Positions 35,305-45,319 of a stretch of DNA of 64,000 nucleotides are shown here, piece after piece (positions within the stretch are counted from its first letter, which is position 1; every line of letters begins with the position of its first letter). Below the pieces are notes generated by a model. It did no database searches, had not been told where the DNA came from, and was given only the letters and a program-made list of their open reading frames with translations. The stretch spans positions 2,480,001 through 2,544,000 of the forward strand of contig CM114274.1 in NCBI GenBank assembly GCA_050084515.1. Direction: 5' to 3'. This DNA is from Blasia pusilla (taxonomy: Eukaryota > Marchantiophyta > Marchantiopsida > Blasiales). The position numbers and the translations under genes are program-made.

Positions 35305-35315
35305 GGTTATGGGCC
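35305..35315 (+). promoter_or_regulatory. Primer-binding site of half-tRNA type
   Basis: GGTTATGGGCC directly follows the LTR. It is complementary to the anticodon stem-loop (…GGCCCAUAACC…) of eukaryotic initiator tRNA-Met, not to a tRNA 3' end. Internal tRNA priming of this kind is known for Drosophila copia and some related elements. The gag start codon at 35,309 lies inside this site. Confidence 0.7.
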
Positions 35316-35840
35316 TGAATGGGAATCACGATGGTTTCCATGTTGGAATCTTTGATGGTTCTAACTGGAAAGAGTGGAAGAATCGTGTTTACAATCTTCT
35401 TGTTTACAGAGATTTATGGGACGCAGTTGTTAAAAGAGTATATAATACATCCGTGTCAGATGGGTCACCTACCTCTCCTTCTGAAACTGCAGATACAGCA
35501 CCTCAAGTATATGTTCGTCAACGTATACTTCAAACATGGACTATTCAGCAGAATGAAAAGTTAGAAAGTCGGGCTCGCTCTCTGATTTGTTTACATTTGA
35601 CAGGAGAACCTCTGGCTCTAACAGAACATCTTCATACAGCTCAAGAAATCATCTCGAGATTTTCTGTCACAACTCAAGATTATTGCAAATAATCTTGCAT
35701 TCGCAGGATCTCCTGTTTCAGACACATCTCTATTCACTTTTGCTATTAGCAGACTTCCTGCTGAATACAAATCTCTCATTCACGTATTGATGCAGAAAGA
35801 TAAACCTTCTTTTGACGATCTTCAAACTGGAGTATTGTTT
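35309..35840 (+). pseudogene. copia gag (frameshifted, truncated)
   Basis: Begins MGLNGNHDGFHVGIFDGSNW with the FDG.NW..W signature of copia Gag. A frameshift near 35,640 moves the reading to LKKSSRDFLSQLKIIANNLA, then LPAEYKSLIHVL, also typical of Gag. The frame stops making sense near 35,830. No CCHC zinc knuckle and no DTG/DSG aspartic protease are found before the integrase region, so about 1 kb appears deleted. Confidence 0.85.
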
Positions 35841-35841
35841 T

Positions 35842-36512
35842 GCCAGGCATGGCATGTATCTAATTGAATGTCAACCTTGTACTCCATCGACAATTTTGAT
35901 AGCCAGAAGTTCATCCAACCTCTGGCACAATCGTATGGGACATCTCAACAATCAGCATTTATTGCAACTACATCAAAAGAAAATGGTTCAAGGTCTAGAT
36001 CATGTCGATGATCTCAATTTCTGTACAAGCTGTGCTGAAGGCAAGCTCATCAGGCAACATATCACAGGAGATGGACAAGATCTTCCTGTTCAAAAGGCTC
36101 TAGATCTGATTCACAGTGATCTGGCAGGACCAATGAAGACACCCAGTATTGGAAACGCCTACTATTTCTGTACTTTTCTTGACCAATATACAAAGAAATC
36201 CTTTGTCTATATTCTTCACAAGAAGTCAGATGTCTTTTCTACATTCCAGAAGTTCAAAATCATGGTTGAGAAAGAAACTGGCCTCCAGATTCGTGTTCTC
36301 AGAACAGATGGAGGTGGTGAATACATAGACTCTTCTTTCCAAGTTTTTCTTCAGACTTTTGGTATTCTTCATCAACGCACAGGAAGAGATTCTCCTATGC
36401 AGAATGGATCTGCTGAAAGACTCAACCGCACACTACAGGAAAAGGCAAGATGTATGCTCATTCACATGCGCCTTCCTATATCATTTTGGGAGAAGCAAAA
36501 TTGTTACAGCTA
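35842..36512 (+). pseudogene. copia GAG-pre-integrase and integrase core
   Basis: One open frame gives the pre-integrase zinc motif (LWHNRMGHLNNQHL ... CTSCAEGK) and the integrase core with its three acidic residues in context: D in IHSDLAGP, D in RTDGGGEY and E in NGSAERLNRTL. A frameshift at about 36,490 (…FWEKQNCYS-stop) separates it from the next block. The original start codon is lost to the deletion. Confidence 0.92.
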
Positions 36513-37240
36513 ACTATCTTCGCAACTTGAGTCCTACTCAAACTCTTTCAACAACACCTTCTGAAGCTTGGAGTGGTCTCAAACCTACTCTCACACATCT
36601 TGAGTGTTTGGATGTCAAGCATTTGCTCTCATTCCAGCTGAGAGAAGAAGAAAGATGGATTCTACGGGTGAAGAATGTATATTCCTTGGTTATCAGATTG
36701 GTTCTAGATGTTATAAACTTTTCAATCCCAATACAAAACGTGTTTTTCTCAGCAAAGATGTTGTCTTCAATGAAGATACTCCTTTCTCCTTCTCTCCTGT
36801 TTTTCACTCTACTTACTCTCCATTTTTGATTATTTCCCAGTAGAAAACTCTGAACCGATAACTGTCCCTAAAGCAGTAAGAAAAACTACAGTTCAGACAA
36901 ATACTGAAATAGTGGGAGATACTTCAAAAGAAACAGGTGCTGTTGCTTTAGAGAAATCCATGGGACATCTGCCCACATCTTTTCATCCTAGGCGATCATC
37001 ACGAACATCTGTACCAGTACATATGTATGATGCTGCTTGCTCAAACATTCTTCTCTCTTCTTGTATCCAATCTGATCCACTCACTAGAACAGAAGCTCTC
37101 TCTAGATCAGATTCTCATGAATGGCAAACTGCTATGGAAGCTGAAATTGCCTCTCTTCATGAAAACAAAACCTGGATTCTTGTGACAAACCCTAAAAAGC
37201 ACAAGTCATCCACAGATACTACCAATATAGTCTCTTAAAT
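36513..37240 (+). pseudogene. copia integrase C-terminus and spacer
   Basis: The frame at 36,604-36,843 (FGCQAFALIPAERRRKMDST, IFLGYQIGSRCYKLFNPNTK) gives the GKRV-like C-terminal integrase region, ending at a stop. The frame at 36,912-37,238 gives the variable spacer and the RT lead-in (SHEWQTAMEAEIASLHENKTW). Frameshifts and a stop at 37,236 interrupt it. Confidence 0.85.
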
Positions 37241-38150
37241 GGGTTTTTAAGATCAAACGGTCTTCTTCAGGAAGTATTCTCAAGTACAAAGCCAAGCTGG
37301 TAGCCAAAGGTTATTCACAGAAAGAAGGAATTGATTACAAAGAAACATTTTCTCCTGTCATAAATATCACTTCTCTCCGGATGCTGCTTTCCATTGCTGC
37401 TGTTCGCAATGCTGAACTACATCAAATGGACGTCAAGACTGCTTTTCTTCATGGTGATCTACAAGAAATCATACACATGCATCAACCTCCCGGTTTTGAG
37501 GTAACTGATCAAGGTCCACAGGTATGTCTTCTGAAGAAAGCTCTTTATGGCTTGAAGCAATCCTCCCGAGCTTGGTATCAAAAGATGGATGGATATTTGA
37601 CTTCTGCAGGTTTTTTCAGAAGTACTTATGATCCTCGTTTATATCACAAACGATCTTCTACAGATCAATTACTCATAATTGCTGTATATGTAGATGATCT
37701 TGCTATCCTAGCAGATAATCTCATTCAGCTACAACAATTTAAAATTCATGTTCAGTCCATTTTAAAATGGTTGACATGGGAGAGCTTCATCACTTGTTAG
37801 GACTTCAGGTGGTAAGAGACAGGGCACATCACAAGATTTCTTTGCACCAACAAAGGTATATCTGTGAAAAACTTGTAGAATTCGGTATGAAAGATTGTCA
37901 TACAGTTTCTACCCCTTCTGTGCCTGGGACAACATTGTCCAAGCCCACATCTGCTCCTACAAGTGATGATCTTGCTCATTTTCAGCAATATCCATATGCT
38001 ACGATAGTTGGAAGTCTTATGTATGCTTCAACCATGACTCGTCCTGACATCTCTTTCAGTGTCGGCCAGTTATGTAAATACATGTCCAACTATTCTATTG
38101 AGCATTGGCAAGCTGCCATGCATGTTCTAAGGTATTTGAAGGAACTTCGA
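37241..38150 (+). pseudogene. copia reverse transcriptase
   Basis: It contains YKAKLVAKGYSQKEGIDYKE, MDVKTAFLHGDL, LKKALYGLKQSSRAWYQ and the catalytic YVDD (37,687-37,698), then MGELHHLLGLQV and YASTMTRPDISF. A frameshift near 37,770 splits the domain between the YVDD box and the connection region. The catalytic residues themselves are intact. Confidence 0.93.
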
Positions 38151-38662
38151 ATATGGGTATCACCTTTGATGGTTCCACCCATGATTTTACTCTTCAGGCC
38201 TATGCAGATGCCAGTTTCGCTTCTTCTAAAGATGATAGAAAATCTATTTCAGGATTTGTTCTTATCATGGCAGGAGGTGCAGTACATTGGGCCTCAAGGA
38301 AGCAGACAGTTACTGCACAGTCTACTACAGAAGCTGAATATATAGCCCTTAATGAGGCCACCAAAGAAATACTTTGGATTCGACATTTACTTGCTGAGAT
38401 TGGTTTTTTACAGCAAACTCCAACAATTCTTTACGAAGACAATCAAGCTGCAATTCAACTATCAAATAATTTTTGTTCCAATTCCAAAATCCGACATTTG
38501 GAACTAAAATTCTTCTTCATATCAGAACACATTCAACAACAAAATATTCGTCTACAAGAATGTAGATCCTCAGTTCAGGCTGCTGATGTTTTGACTAAAA
38601 GTCTATTTAAAGACCAACACTATTTCTTACTCCAAATATTAGGATGTAGGATATGCAACTGA
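38105..38662 (+). pseudogene. copia RNase H domain
   Basis: Final polyprotein block in its own frame. AYADASFASSKDDRKSISGF, TEAEYIALNEATKE and YEDNQAAIQLSNN carry the acidic active-site residues. The end, ADVLTKSLFK, is the usual copia C-terminus. The normally conserved KHIDI.YHF stretch reads RHLELKFFFISE. It overlaps the preceding frame, showing a frameshift at about 38,130. Confidence 0.92.
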
Positions 38663-38721
38663 GTGGGAGATACGACTCTTTTCGAGTAGACAGCTGCATG
38701 TTCTTCCAGCTAGATTATCCT

Positions 38722-38734
38722 AGCTCAGTGGGAG
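38722..38734 (+). promoter_or_regulatory. Polypurine tract before the 3' LTR
   Basis: AGCTCAGTGGGAG immediately before TGTTAG. The GTGGGAG core is the usual plus-strand primer position; a similar GAGTGGGAG occurs near 38,662. Confidence 0.7.
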
Positions 38735-39071
38735 TGTTAGATAAATACATTTTAGATAAAGGTGTTCGACTTAAAATGTGTTAAAGGAACTACCTAAATG
38801 CTGCTACTCTTAGCAGTCCGACATCTAAGCTGAAAGGGTCACTTGGCCACTTGGTCAGTTGGCTACTTGGCCACTTGGTCACTTGGTCACTTGGCCACTT
38901 GGTCACTTGGTCACTTTGCCACTCAGACTATCTTGTCTCTAGCCAATATCCAGATTAGTATATAATCTGGGGCTTGAATAAACATCAGGTTTGAAGTTCT
39001 CTATTAAGCTTAGTCGCAGCTTTACCATTGTATCATTACCATTGTGTCTACATCTCTCATATAGTTTAACA
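38735..39071 (+). repeat. Copia 3' LTR, 337 bp
   Basis: Same as the 5' LTR except one A-to-T change in the 'ggaac(a/t)acc' region and one extra 8-bp CACTTGGT unit. Followed by GGATT (39,072-39,076). Confidence 0.95.
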
Positions 39072-39076
39072 GGATT

Positions 39077-39647
39077 CTCCTTAGGAACTGACAGTTTTAA
39101 ATGAGAGTCACATCAGAACTAGGGTCTGGTTTAAGAAGACTGTTTTAAGCTGACTAGCTCATTGTACACACTGATCACAGTTACCTGAAGCAATTGCTAA
39201 CATTACACCAGAGTGTAGATCTGCTCGTCTAACTTAGCCACAGAACCATGGTCCACCAGTTTTCTGAATCAGCAAGGTCAACATCCTCTAGGTGTTTGAG
39301 GAGAGTGATCAATCTTTTGAGAGGATGAATATCCATTAGGATCTCCTTGAACTGTCCCAGATCCAGTGGCTTGTTTTCCTGAAACCGAGACACTAGCAAT
39401 ATTTTTATGATCTATCCACAATCTTCAGCCATTGAAAGCGCTGGGGCTCCAGAGCTGGATTGAAGAATTCTAGCTTGAATAGCTCATGCCACATTCCATT
39501 TCTTCTGGAATTTGATGACTTCAAGAGGTGAAGACACACCCTACCCACGTTTGATTCACTATCACTTCCATTGGATCACCAGTGGTTGTTGGGGATGAAA
39601 ATGATGACGATGTAGATGTCCTCTTTCGCAGTCTCACTAACTTCATA
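39077..39647. other. Unrecognised sequence
   Basis: No repeat or gene recognised. Confidence 0.4.
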
Positions 39648-40025
39648 ACTCACTCCCTCCCTGTATGTGAAGATCTAAATTTTGCTGTATTGAGTTGACA
39701 CTCGGGGACCAGGTGCAACCTCTTATAATTCTTCTTAGCAGCCGCGTCAGCCGGTGAACCCATTCCAGACATAACTCACTCCCTGCCCGTATGTGAAGAT
39801 CTAAACTTTGCTGTATTGACTTGACACTCGGGGACCAGGTGCAACCCCTTATAGTTCTTCTTAGCAGCCGCGTCGGCCGGTGAACCCATTCCAGACATAA
39901 CTCACTCCCTGCCCGTATGTGAAGATCTAAATTTTGCTGTATTGACTTGACACTTGGGGGGCAGGTGCAACCTCTTTTAGTTCTTCTTGCCAGCCACGTC
40001 GCCGGGTGAACCCATTCCAGTACCA
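39648..40025 (-). repeat. 126-bp tandem repeat, three copies, open on the minus strand
   Basis: 'actcactccctgcccgtatgtgaagatctaa' recurs at 39,648, 39,774 and 39,900, an exact 126-bp period. Because 126 is 42 codons, the minus strand reads through all three copies without a stop (for example LEWVHRPTRLLRRTIRGCTW). It follows an open minus-strand block at 40,069-40,269 (…TSTRVLNYLTFARHCVLKVL…), separated by one stop or by an intron. Coding status unknown. Confidence 0.8.
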
Positions 40026-40269
40026 CATCCGCCTCATGCAGAACCTCTTCCAGATCATCATGTACAGTCTACATGATGTTGGAGACTGAAAGACTTTGGA
40101 TCAACACTTTGAGGACACAGTGTCTGGCAAAGGTCAAGTAATTCAACACTCGTGTGGAGGTATCTGCAATGGTTTTGGTATATTCAGTGGATATACTTTT
40201 GAGTGAACGTGGCCTCAAATAGACGACACTGCCACTTCCCAGGATCACCCAGGATGTTCTTTTGCACAT

Positions 40270-41534
40270 GATATTATGTGCAGACTACTGTGGAATCAAA
40301 GTGGACCATGTGACATAAATCTGTAAGTATTCTCACACAAGTTCACACATGCTTTCCAGAAAAGTCACATGAATCTTATGTCAAGATGTATAACTCTGAC
40401 AATTTTTGGGTTCTTACAATATTTGGAACTGTCACCTCACATCGCTCAGCCACTCTGAGCACATTTTCACCAGCTCTGCAACTGACAGTCACCTGCAATG
40501 AATAAATGGGGGGACAGTCAATGTTAGATACAAATCACATCTCTGCTTTCCACCATTAACAACCTTGGAAAAAATACACTCTACCTTCCACTAATCATCA
40601 AGTTTGACTCAAAAGAACTTTAAACACTACCATAACTTACATCAAGAGCTAACAGTAGGTGAAATAGATAAGCCAGCCTCAAATAGGAATGTGTAAGAGC
40701 AAAAATGTCTCCTTCACATCCCCTGGAAACTAGTCTCCAACTGAATCCAGATATGGCAACAACTCTCATCACCAAATGAGGAAAAAGCTAAGCAAGGGAA
40801 TTATGTGCTGCCAGAACCATGTCCTAGGTCATTACAAAGAGAATCAACTTTTGAAGTCACAAATCGTTTTGCAAATTCACACCAAAGCACAGCTTTAGTT
40901 CATTTCAGACCTCCTTTTAACTCAAGCCCTATTTAATCTCTCCCGCCATCATGTTCTTGAAGAAGAAGTGTTATCATGTACTCCACATGTCATATCAGAT
41001 TCTTGATTGCCTTACGCCCTAAGTGTATAATAAGGGCAAGTCTTCATGCAATGCAAAATCAAAACCATATCGTTGCAACATCAACTACTTCACGAAGATG
41101 GACAATTGCTTGGGTACAATATATCCTTCCTCCTTGGCCACTTATTACTCTTACTCCGGAGCCAATCAACTTTTTGATCGCATGCTTCACATACTCAACC
41201 TATCAAAGCCAATAAATTTACAGCCATCTGAAATGGAATTTATGAAGTGTGATCAATTTTAAGAAAGATGTCCAATTTCTACTCGGAATTCTTTCCTACC
41301 ACCCCATACTGGCTGGAATTTGGGCCTTCTCCTTGCAAATTCATGAAAGTTAAAGAGCTTTCGATAGTGGACCAACTCTAAGAGCACCAACATTGCAGTA
41401 ACAATGACCAAAATCCCAACAGAACTGCACCAGTTGTAATATCAGATGCTAATAGCAGGTCTCCCAAACAGTAGCTTGAGTGTGAAAAACCTAAGTGACA
41501 TGTCTGAGCACTCATACACTTTTCAAAGTATACT
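40270..41534. other. Unrecognised sequence
   Basis: Unique-looking sequence without a recognisable family. Probably intronic or intergenic. Confidence 0.4.
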
Positions 41535-41717
41535 TCAATGAAATTCTCTGATATCTGAACATGCTAGTAATCCCAACATGTCCTTGATGAGAGACAAGAC
41601 ATCAGAGGCATCCCAAGGTAATCCAAACCTAAATTTCTCTTCTTCATAAGAAAATCCTTGAATTATCACATGGAGAGGTTTAGTAGACCTCACTAGAAGA
41701 CCCTGATCACATAACAT
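41535..41717 (-). CDS. Candidate exon of an unidentified minus-strand gene
   Basis: A 60-codon open block follows a good acceptor ('ttgtatgtatttcag') and ends at a stop codon. It includes GLLVRSTKPLHVIIQGFSYE and FGLPWDASDVLSLIKDMLGL. The composition looks like protein, but no family is recognised. It lies 70 bp downstream of the transposase-like ORF on the same strand, so it could be a downstream exon of a transcript including that ORF. Confidence 0.3.
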   Translation of the reverse strand: MLCDQGLLVRSTKPLHVIIQGFSYEEEKFRFGLPWDASDVLSLIKDMLGLLACSDIREFH

Positions 41718-41787
41718 CTGAAATACATACAATCCTAAAGAAAGGGCCCAGGTTTTACAATGAAACTCAAGCAGTCCTGAAGAAACT

Positions 41788-43422
41788 TCAGCTCTTGGCT
41801 ACAAAGAGTCGCGACATATCACGCTGTCTCACTACCCTATTGTGGTGGCTAGCTATGTTACTGTCAAGGACTGCCAACTTTTGAAGCAGGTCAGTGACAT
41901 CCTCTTGTTGTTGAACTAGATACATTGCAATGTTTGCTAGAGAAGCTTGGACTGAAGAGTATACTACATGTGGTACATTATCAACAGGACCATCCGTATC
42001 AGAGCAATCTTCATCCGTATCATCAGTAGCAAGTGAAGCCTCCCAAATCTCATCTTCACTAGGCTCTTCAGAAATTGCCAGCCCATTCTGCTCTTCATAG
42101 TGGACATATTCATGAGCAGTCATGTCCGGAACAATCCCACTCGTGCTTATCTGCTTTCCTAACTGATCCATCAGCTCAGACATCTCAGTAAGTTGCTCAT
42201 TGAGTTCAAATGCATGCCGTGCAGGCCAATGCACTGGAGAACTGTTCAGATTTTCAAGCAAGAGTGGCTGTGACCTTTTCCTACACAGGTCTCTATGCCT
42301 CCAGCAGTTTGAAATAGTTACAGGAGTCACATGGGAGCGCCATGCCTTCTCCATGAACACAACAGCGTTGTACACATCAACTCTTGCATCTCTTCCTGTC
42401 AAGCAACAATGTATCTGATATTGAAGTAGTAGAGCACGATAAGAAGCCTTGAAGCAACTTGTCAGTCCATCTACTGGCTGGAATGGGCCATAAGTACTCG
42501 GAAGAAATCTGACCACTGTAATCTTCAAGTCCTTCTCCACGTTTGAAATTTTATGGCTATGTGAACTATCCACTAACAGTAAGACTCTCTTCTTGCCTGC
42601 AAACATCATCCTGTTTTCAAAGTCCAAGAGGTATTTTTCAAAGATGGTTATGCTCATCCATGCTAATCGATTAGCATGCCAAAGTACACCAAGATTGATG
42701 GGGTTCGAAATATTCCTCAAGACAAAGGCACGAGGCTTTGTATACTTATTTATGACCAAAGGAGGAACTTTGATGCTCCCATCCATGTTTGCAGTTAATG
42801 TGACAGTCATCCTCTCTTTTGCCCTCTTCATACCACTCGCCTTCTTTGAAGCAAGAGTCTTATTCGGTTCCAGTCTGAATAGGAGCCCTGTCTCCTCCAT
42901 ACTGAAAATTTCTCCTGGCTCAAAGTCAGGTATAATAGCTTTGATAGCCTCTATCTGGTTTGGTATTTCATGACATATTTCTGCAGGTACATTTTCACCA
43001 TGTTTAGCATATCCTTTGATTCCATGTCGTTTCTTGAAGCGACCAAGCCACCCATGTGAAAAGACAAGTTGCTTCGATGCAGAGTCATGTTCAAGGCTTG
43101 CATAGAAGCGCTTTGCAGCTTCACACACCAGAGCATCTGTAAGAGTAGCCCCCTTGTCCTGCATAGCCAGAAACCATGCATAAGTGGCTTCCTCTACCTC
43201 CGGGCAAACTAGTTTGCGTGCTCGTTTACCATCAGGTGATGCTTTGTCTGAGATCCATTGATCCCTCCTTTTGAGGGTTCGTGAGATAGTCATTTCAGAT
43301 ACTGGGAATTGGAACTTTTCAGTTGCCCATAAACTCAGCTCTCGATTTGTAATGGATGTGGCCTCCTTATGAAGACAAATCAACTTGCGCTGAGCATTGT
43401 TCAGCTCTCTATTGCGACCCAT
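41788..43422 (-). CDS. Tigger/jerky-like (CENP-B family) transposase-derived protein, 544 aa
   Basis: A single unbroken reading frame starting MGRNRELNN. In-frame codons extend upstream to 43,539, but this Met begins the usual N-terminus. Domains: Psq/CENP-B N-terminal helix-turn-helix (about 5-55), CENP-B-type second HTH (about 68-138; HGWLGRFKKRHGI), DDE_1 catalytic domain (about 165-335), then an acidic C-terminal tail (450-480, rich in D/E). The three acidic positions are E176 (FSMEETGL), D285 (LLLVDSSHSH) and D318 (FQPVDGL). The family normally has Asp in the first (MDETG), so this copy has E-D-D. Binding to specific DNA is likely; transposition is doubtful. No terminal inverted repeats were found. 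It may be a domesticated host gene or a recent transposon copy. Confidence 0.85.
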   Translation of the reverse strand: MGRNRELNNAQRKLICLHKEATSITNRELSLWATEKFQFPVSEMTISRTLKRRDQWISDKASPDGKRARKLVCPEVEEATYAWFLAMQDKGATLTDALVCEAAKRFYASLEHDSASKQLVFSHGWLGRFKKRHGIKGYAKHGENVPAEICHEIPNQIEAIKAIIPDFEPGEIFSMEETGLLFRLEPNKTLASKKASGMKRAKERMTVTLTANMDGSIKVPPLVINKYTKPRAFVLRNISNPINLGVLWHANRLAWMSITIFEKYLLDFENRMMFAGKKRVLLLVDSSHSHKISNVEKDLKITVVRFLPSTYGPFQPVDGLTSCFKASYRALLLQYQIHCCLTGRDARVDVYNAVVFMEKAWRSHVTPVTISNCWRHRDLCRKRSQPLLLENLNSSPVHWPARHAFELNEQLTEMSELMDQLGKQISTSGIVPDMTAHEYVHYEEQNGLAISEEPSEDEIWEASLATDDTDEDCSDTDGPVDNVPHVVYSSVQASLANIAMYLVQQQEDVTDLLQKLAVLDSNIASHHNRVVRQRDMSRLFVAKS

Positions 43423-43539
43423 CTTCTCGGAAAGTGTAAGTAGCATTTTGTATGATATAAGATCACTCAGTCTACTACCTGCAAAGGCCACCGTACAGGC
43501 ATGCTTAAGTTGTAGTGATAAGTACCTAATAACCTGCAT

Positions 43540-44117
43540 CTAGTCTAACCATCAGCTACTGCTGAAGAAATAACCACACTGTCAACATGTACCCACATTC
43601 CCACACAGGTAGTTACAAGACAGGGGGACTAGTGAGTTCCCACGGTACTACATGAAAATTCTAAGCTCATGAAACATTTTCCTGAGGACCAGATGAGTTC
43701 ACTATTGCTACACATCCCATTCATCCAACATAAACCTCAAAGTTACACTGTGGAACTTGTGATCCATTTCTTCATGAAGGTGTATGAGCCGAGAGGGACT
43801 CCCATCCACACTTAGTTTCCAAAGGCAACCGAATTCCAGTGATGGGCTACAATATGAAGTTAACAGAGCTATCAAAAAAAACTTTGTCCAGTATTCAGAG
43901 CAAGCATTGATAAAGAATCCCTTGCTTTCTCACTCAAAACTTTCAACGACTTCACGGTGATGGAGACAAACAAACACCTCAAGAAGTTAACAAGATTCCT
44001 TACACTCGCATTTGGGTGGCCCCCAAATTCAAAACACCTCAAACATTCATAGTTTGTCTTGTTATGCTCTATATCCAGGGAAAAAAAATTAACATTCCGA
44101 TAACCCAAGAATCCCTT
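43540..44117 (-). other. Unrecognised sequence, partly open on the minus strand
   Basis: A minus-strand frame at 43,872-44,108 (for example FGGHPNASVRNLVNFLRCLF) is open for 78 codons and could be an exon after the acceptor 'ccctggatatag'. Not recognised. Confidence 0.25.
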
Positions 44118-44278
44118 TCAGGAGAGGATTGCATAGTGGAGGACCTTTCGAGGGAGGATTCCAAAGGGTGGGACTGATTGAATTGTTGAGGCATGAATGT
44201 GCGCAGCATAACTGAAAGCATCAAGCAAGGGTTCGAGAAGAGATGGACATACTGTATTTGAGCCTGCATTAAAACGGA

Positions 44279-44485
44279 CAGTCACCTCCTCTCCTGAGTC
44301 AAGGCTGCAGCAACAAGTCCATAACATGATAGTCACCATAAATGTACATGAACTGCATGAAAGTGCAAGGAGACTCACTCACAAACAGTCACCTCCTCTC
44401 ATAAGTAAGGACCGTAGCAACAGGCCCATAACATGAGACACCATAGATACATGAATTGGATGAGAGTCCAAGGAGCCTTACGTTA
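44279..44485. repeat. Diverged tandem duplication, ~106-bp unit, two copies
   Basis: 'cagtcacctcctctc...aacatga...cataaatgtacatgaa..gcatgaaagtgcaaggag' at 44,279 is repeated from 44,385 with moderate divergence. The unit contains a possible minus-strand splice acceptor and the start of an open block (LDSGEEVTVRFNAGSN) at 44,304. Confidence 0.75.
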
Positions 44486-44767
44486 AGACCAGAAATTAGA
44501 AATAAGCAAAATAATACAGCAAAATAAGAATGCCAGTACCTGCTGTAAACCCTCTGGAACGACTTTTGGAAGCTAAACAGAGCTCCCTAAGCATCAAAGA
44601 TGCAGAAATCCGAATTTAAGAGGAAAGTGAAAACACACTATGATTCTTATTGGTCTCAATGACATTGGCATATGAGTCTGAAAGTTTCCCCAGCACGGAA
44701 GTATACCCTTGAAGGTGATGGCCAAACTGCAGATATATGACCAGCTATGTCACCAGATAAGACTTAC

Positions 44768-45319
44768 CCCTATTGCCCACCCTCATCAGGGTGGACTGTA
44801 TAGATTTTTCCCATTTATTTCTTAAGATATCGAAGTGCATGGAGAGAAATATGCAGGTGAGAGCATCACTCAGGCATAATGCTCTGCAGAAAAAACACAA
44901 CCTAATGGTAACATGCTCCAGACTTACAGGACAGGCTGAGTTTACAATTTACTTTCGACAAGGCTACTCCATCACTTCCATTTCTATCACAAACTTCAAT
45001 CAAAATTGCTGGTGCCAATTTACACTCAGAGGCTTACCTGTCATTCCAATAGGTACCAGGAACAGCTCCATCTTTGAACCGATCTGCCCCCACAATGCCA
45101 GCTTTTGGACTCAAAGTGTCCGATGCAATCACTTTCTGCAAACCCTGTAATTCATAACATGGTGGTGATACACATTCACTGGCTGGAGGAAGAACCTAAA
45201 ACTAATACTGGGTTTACAACTCCAAAGCTTTGTTTTCGCAAATAAAAAAACTCGACCCTCTCTTGATTGAACATCCCATACGTTTCACGCACAAATTTAG
45301 CCGACGCATCATCGCCCAT
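44768..45319 (-). CDS. First three candidate exons of an unidentified gene (45218..45319, 45038..45144, 44768..44883)
   Basis: Exon 1: 34 codons from an ATG preceded by an in-frame stop (MGDDASAKFVRETYGMFNQE...), donor GTAAAC. Exon 2: after 'atgaattacag', GLQKVIASDTLSPKAGIVGA...GTYWND, donor GTAAGC. Exon 3: after 'ttttttctgcag', LCLSDALTCIFLSMHFDILR..., donor GTAAGT. Phases agree at both joins (0; then 2+1). Possible later exons: 44,540-44,586 and 44,118-44,304. Upstream lies a GC-rich leader region (46.2-46.7 kb). No family recognised. The repeated agreement of sites and phases is the only support. Confidence 0.45.

Larger units (their letters stand above)
34976..39071 (+). mobile_element. 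Ty1/copia retrotransposon, young insertion but defective
   Basis: Complete LTR-to-LTR element of 4.1 kb with 5' LTR, primer site, gag, integrase, reverse transcriptase and RNase H in copia order, polypurine tract and 3' LTR. It is flanked by perfect GGATT duplications. The internal part (3.43 kb) is shorter than is usual for copia: zinc knuckle and protease are missing and several frameshifts break the polyprotein. The two LTRs differ by one substitution and one 8-bp repeat unit. Confidence 0.97.

Noticed and set aside
44773-45150. 125-codon plus-strand frame
   Set aside because: It is antisense to the better-supported minus-strand exons and has no splice or family support.
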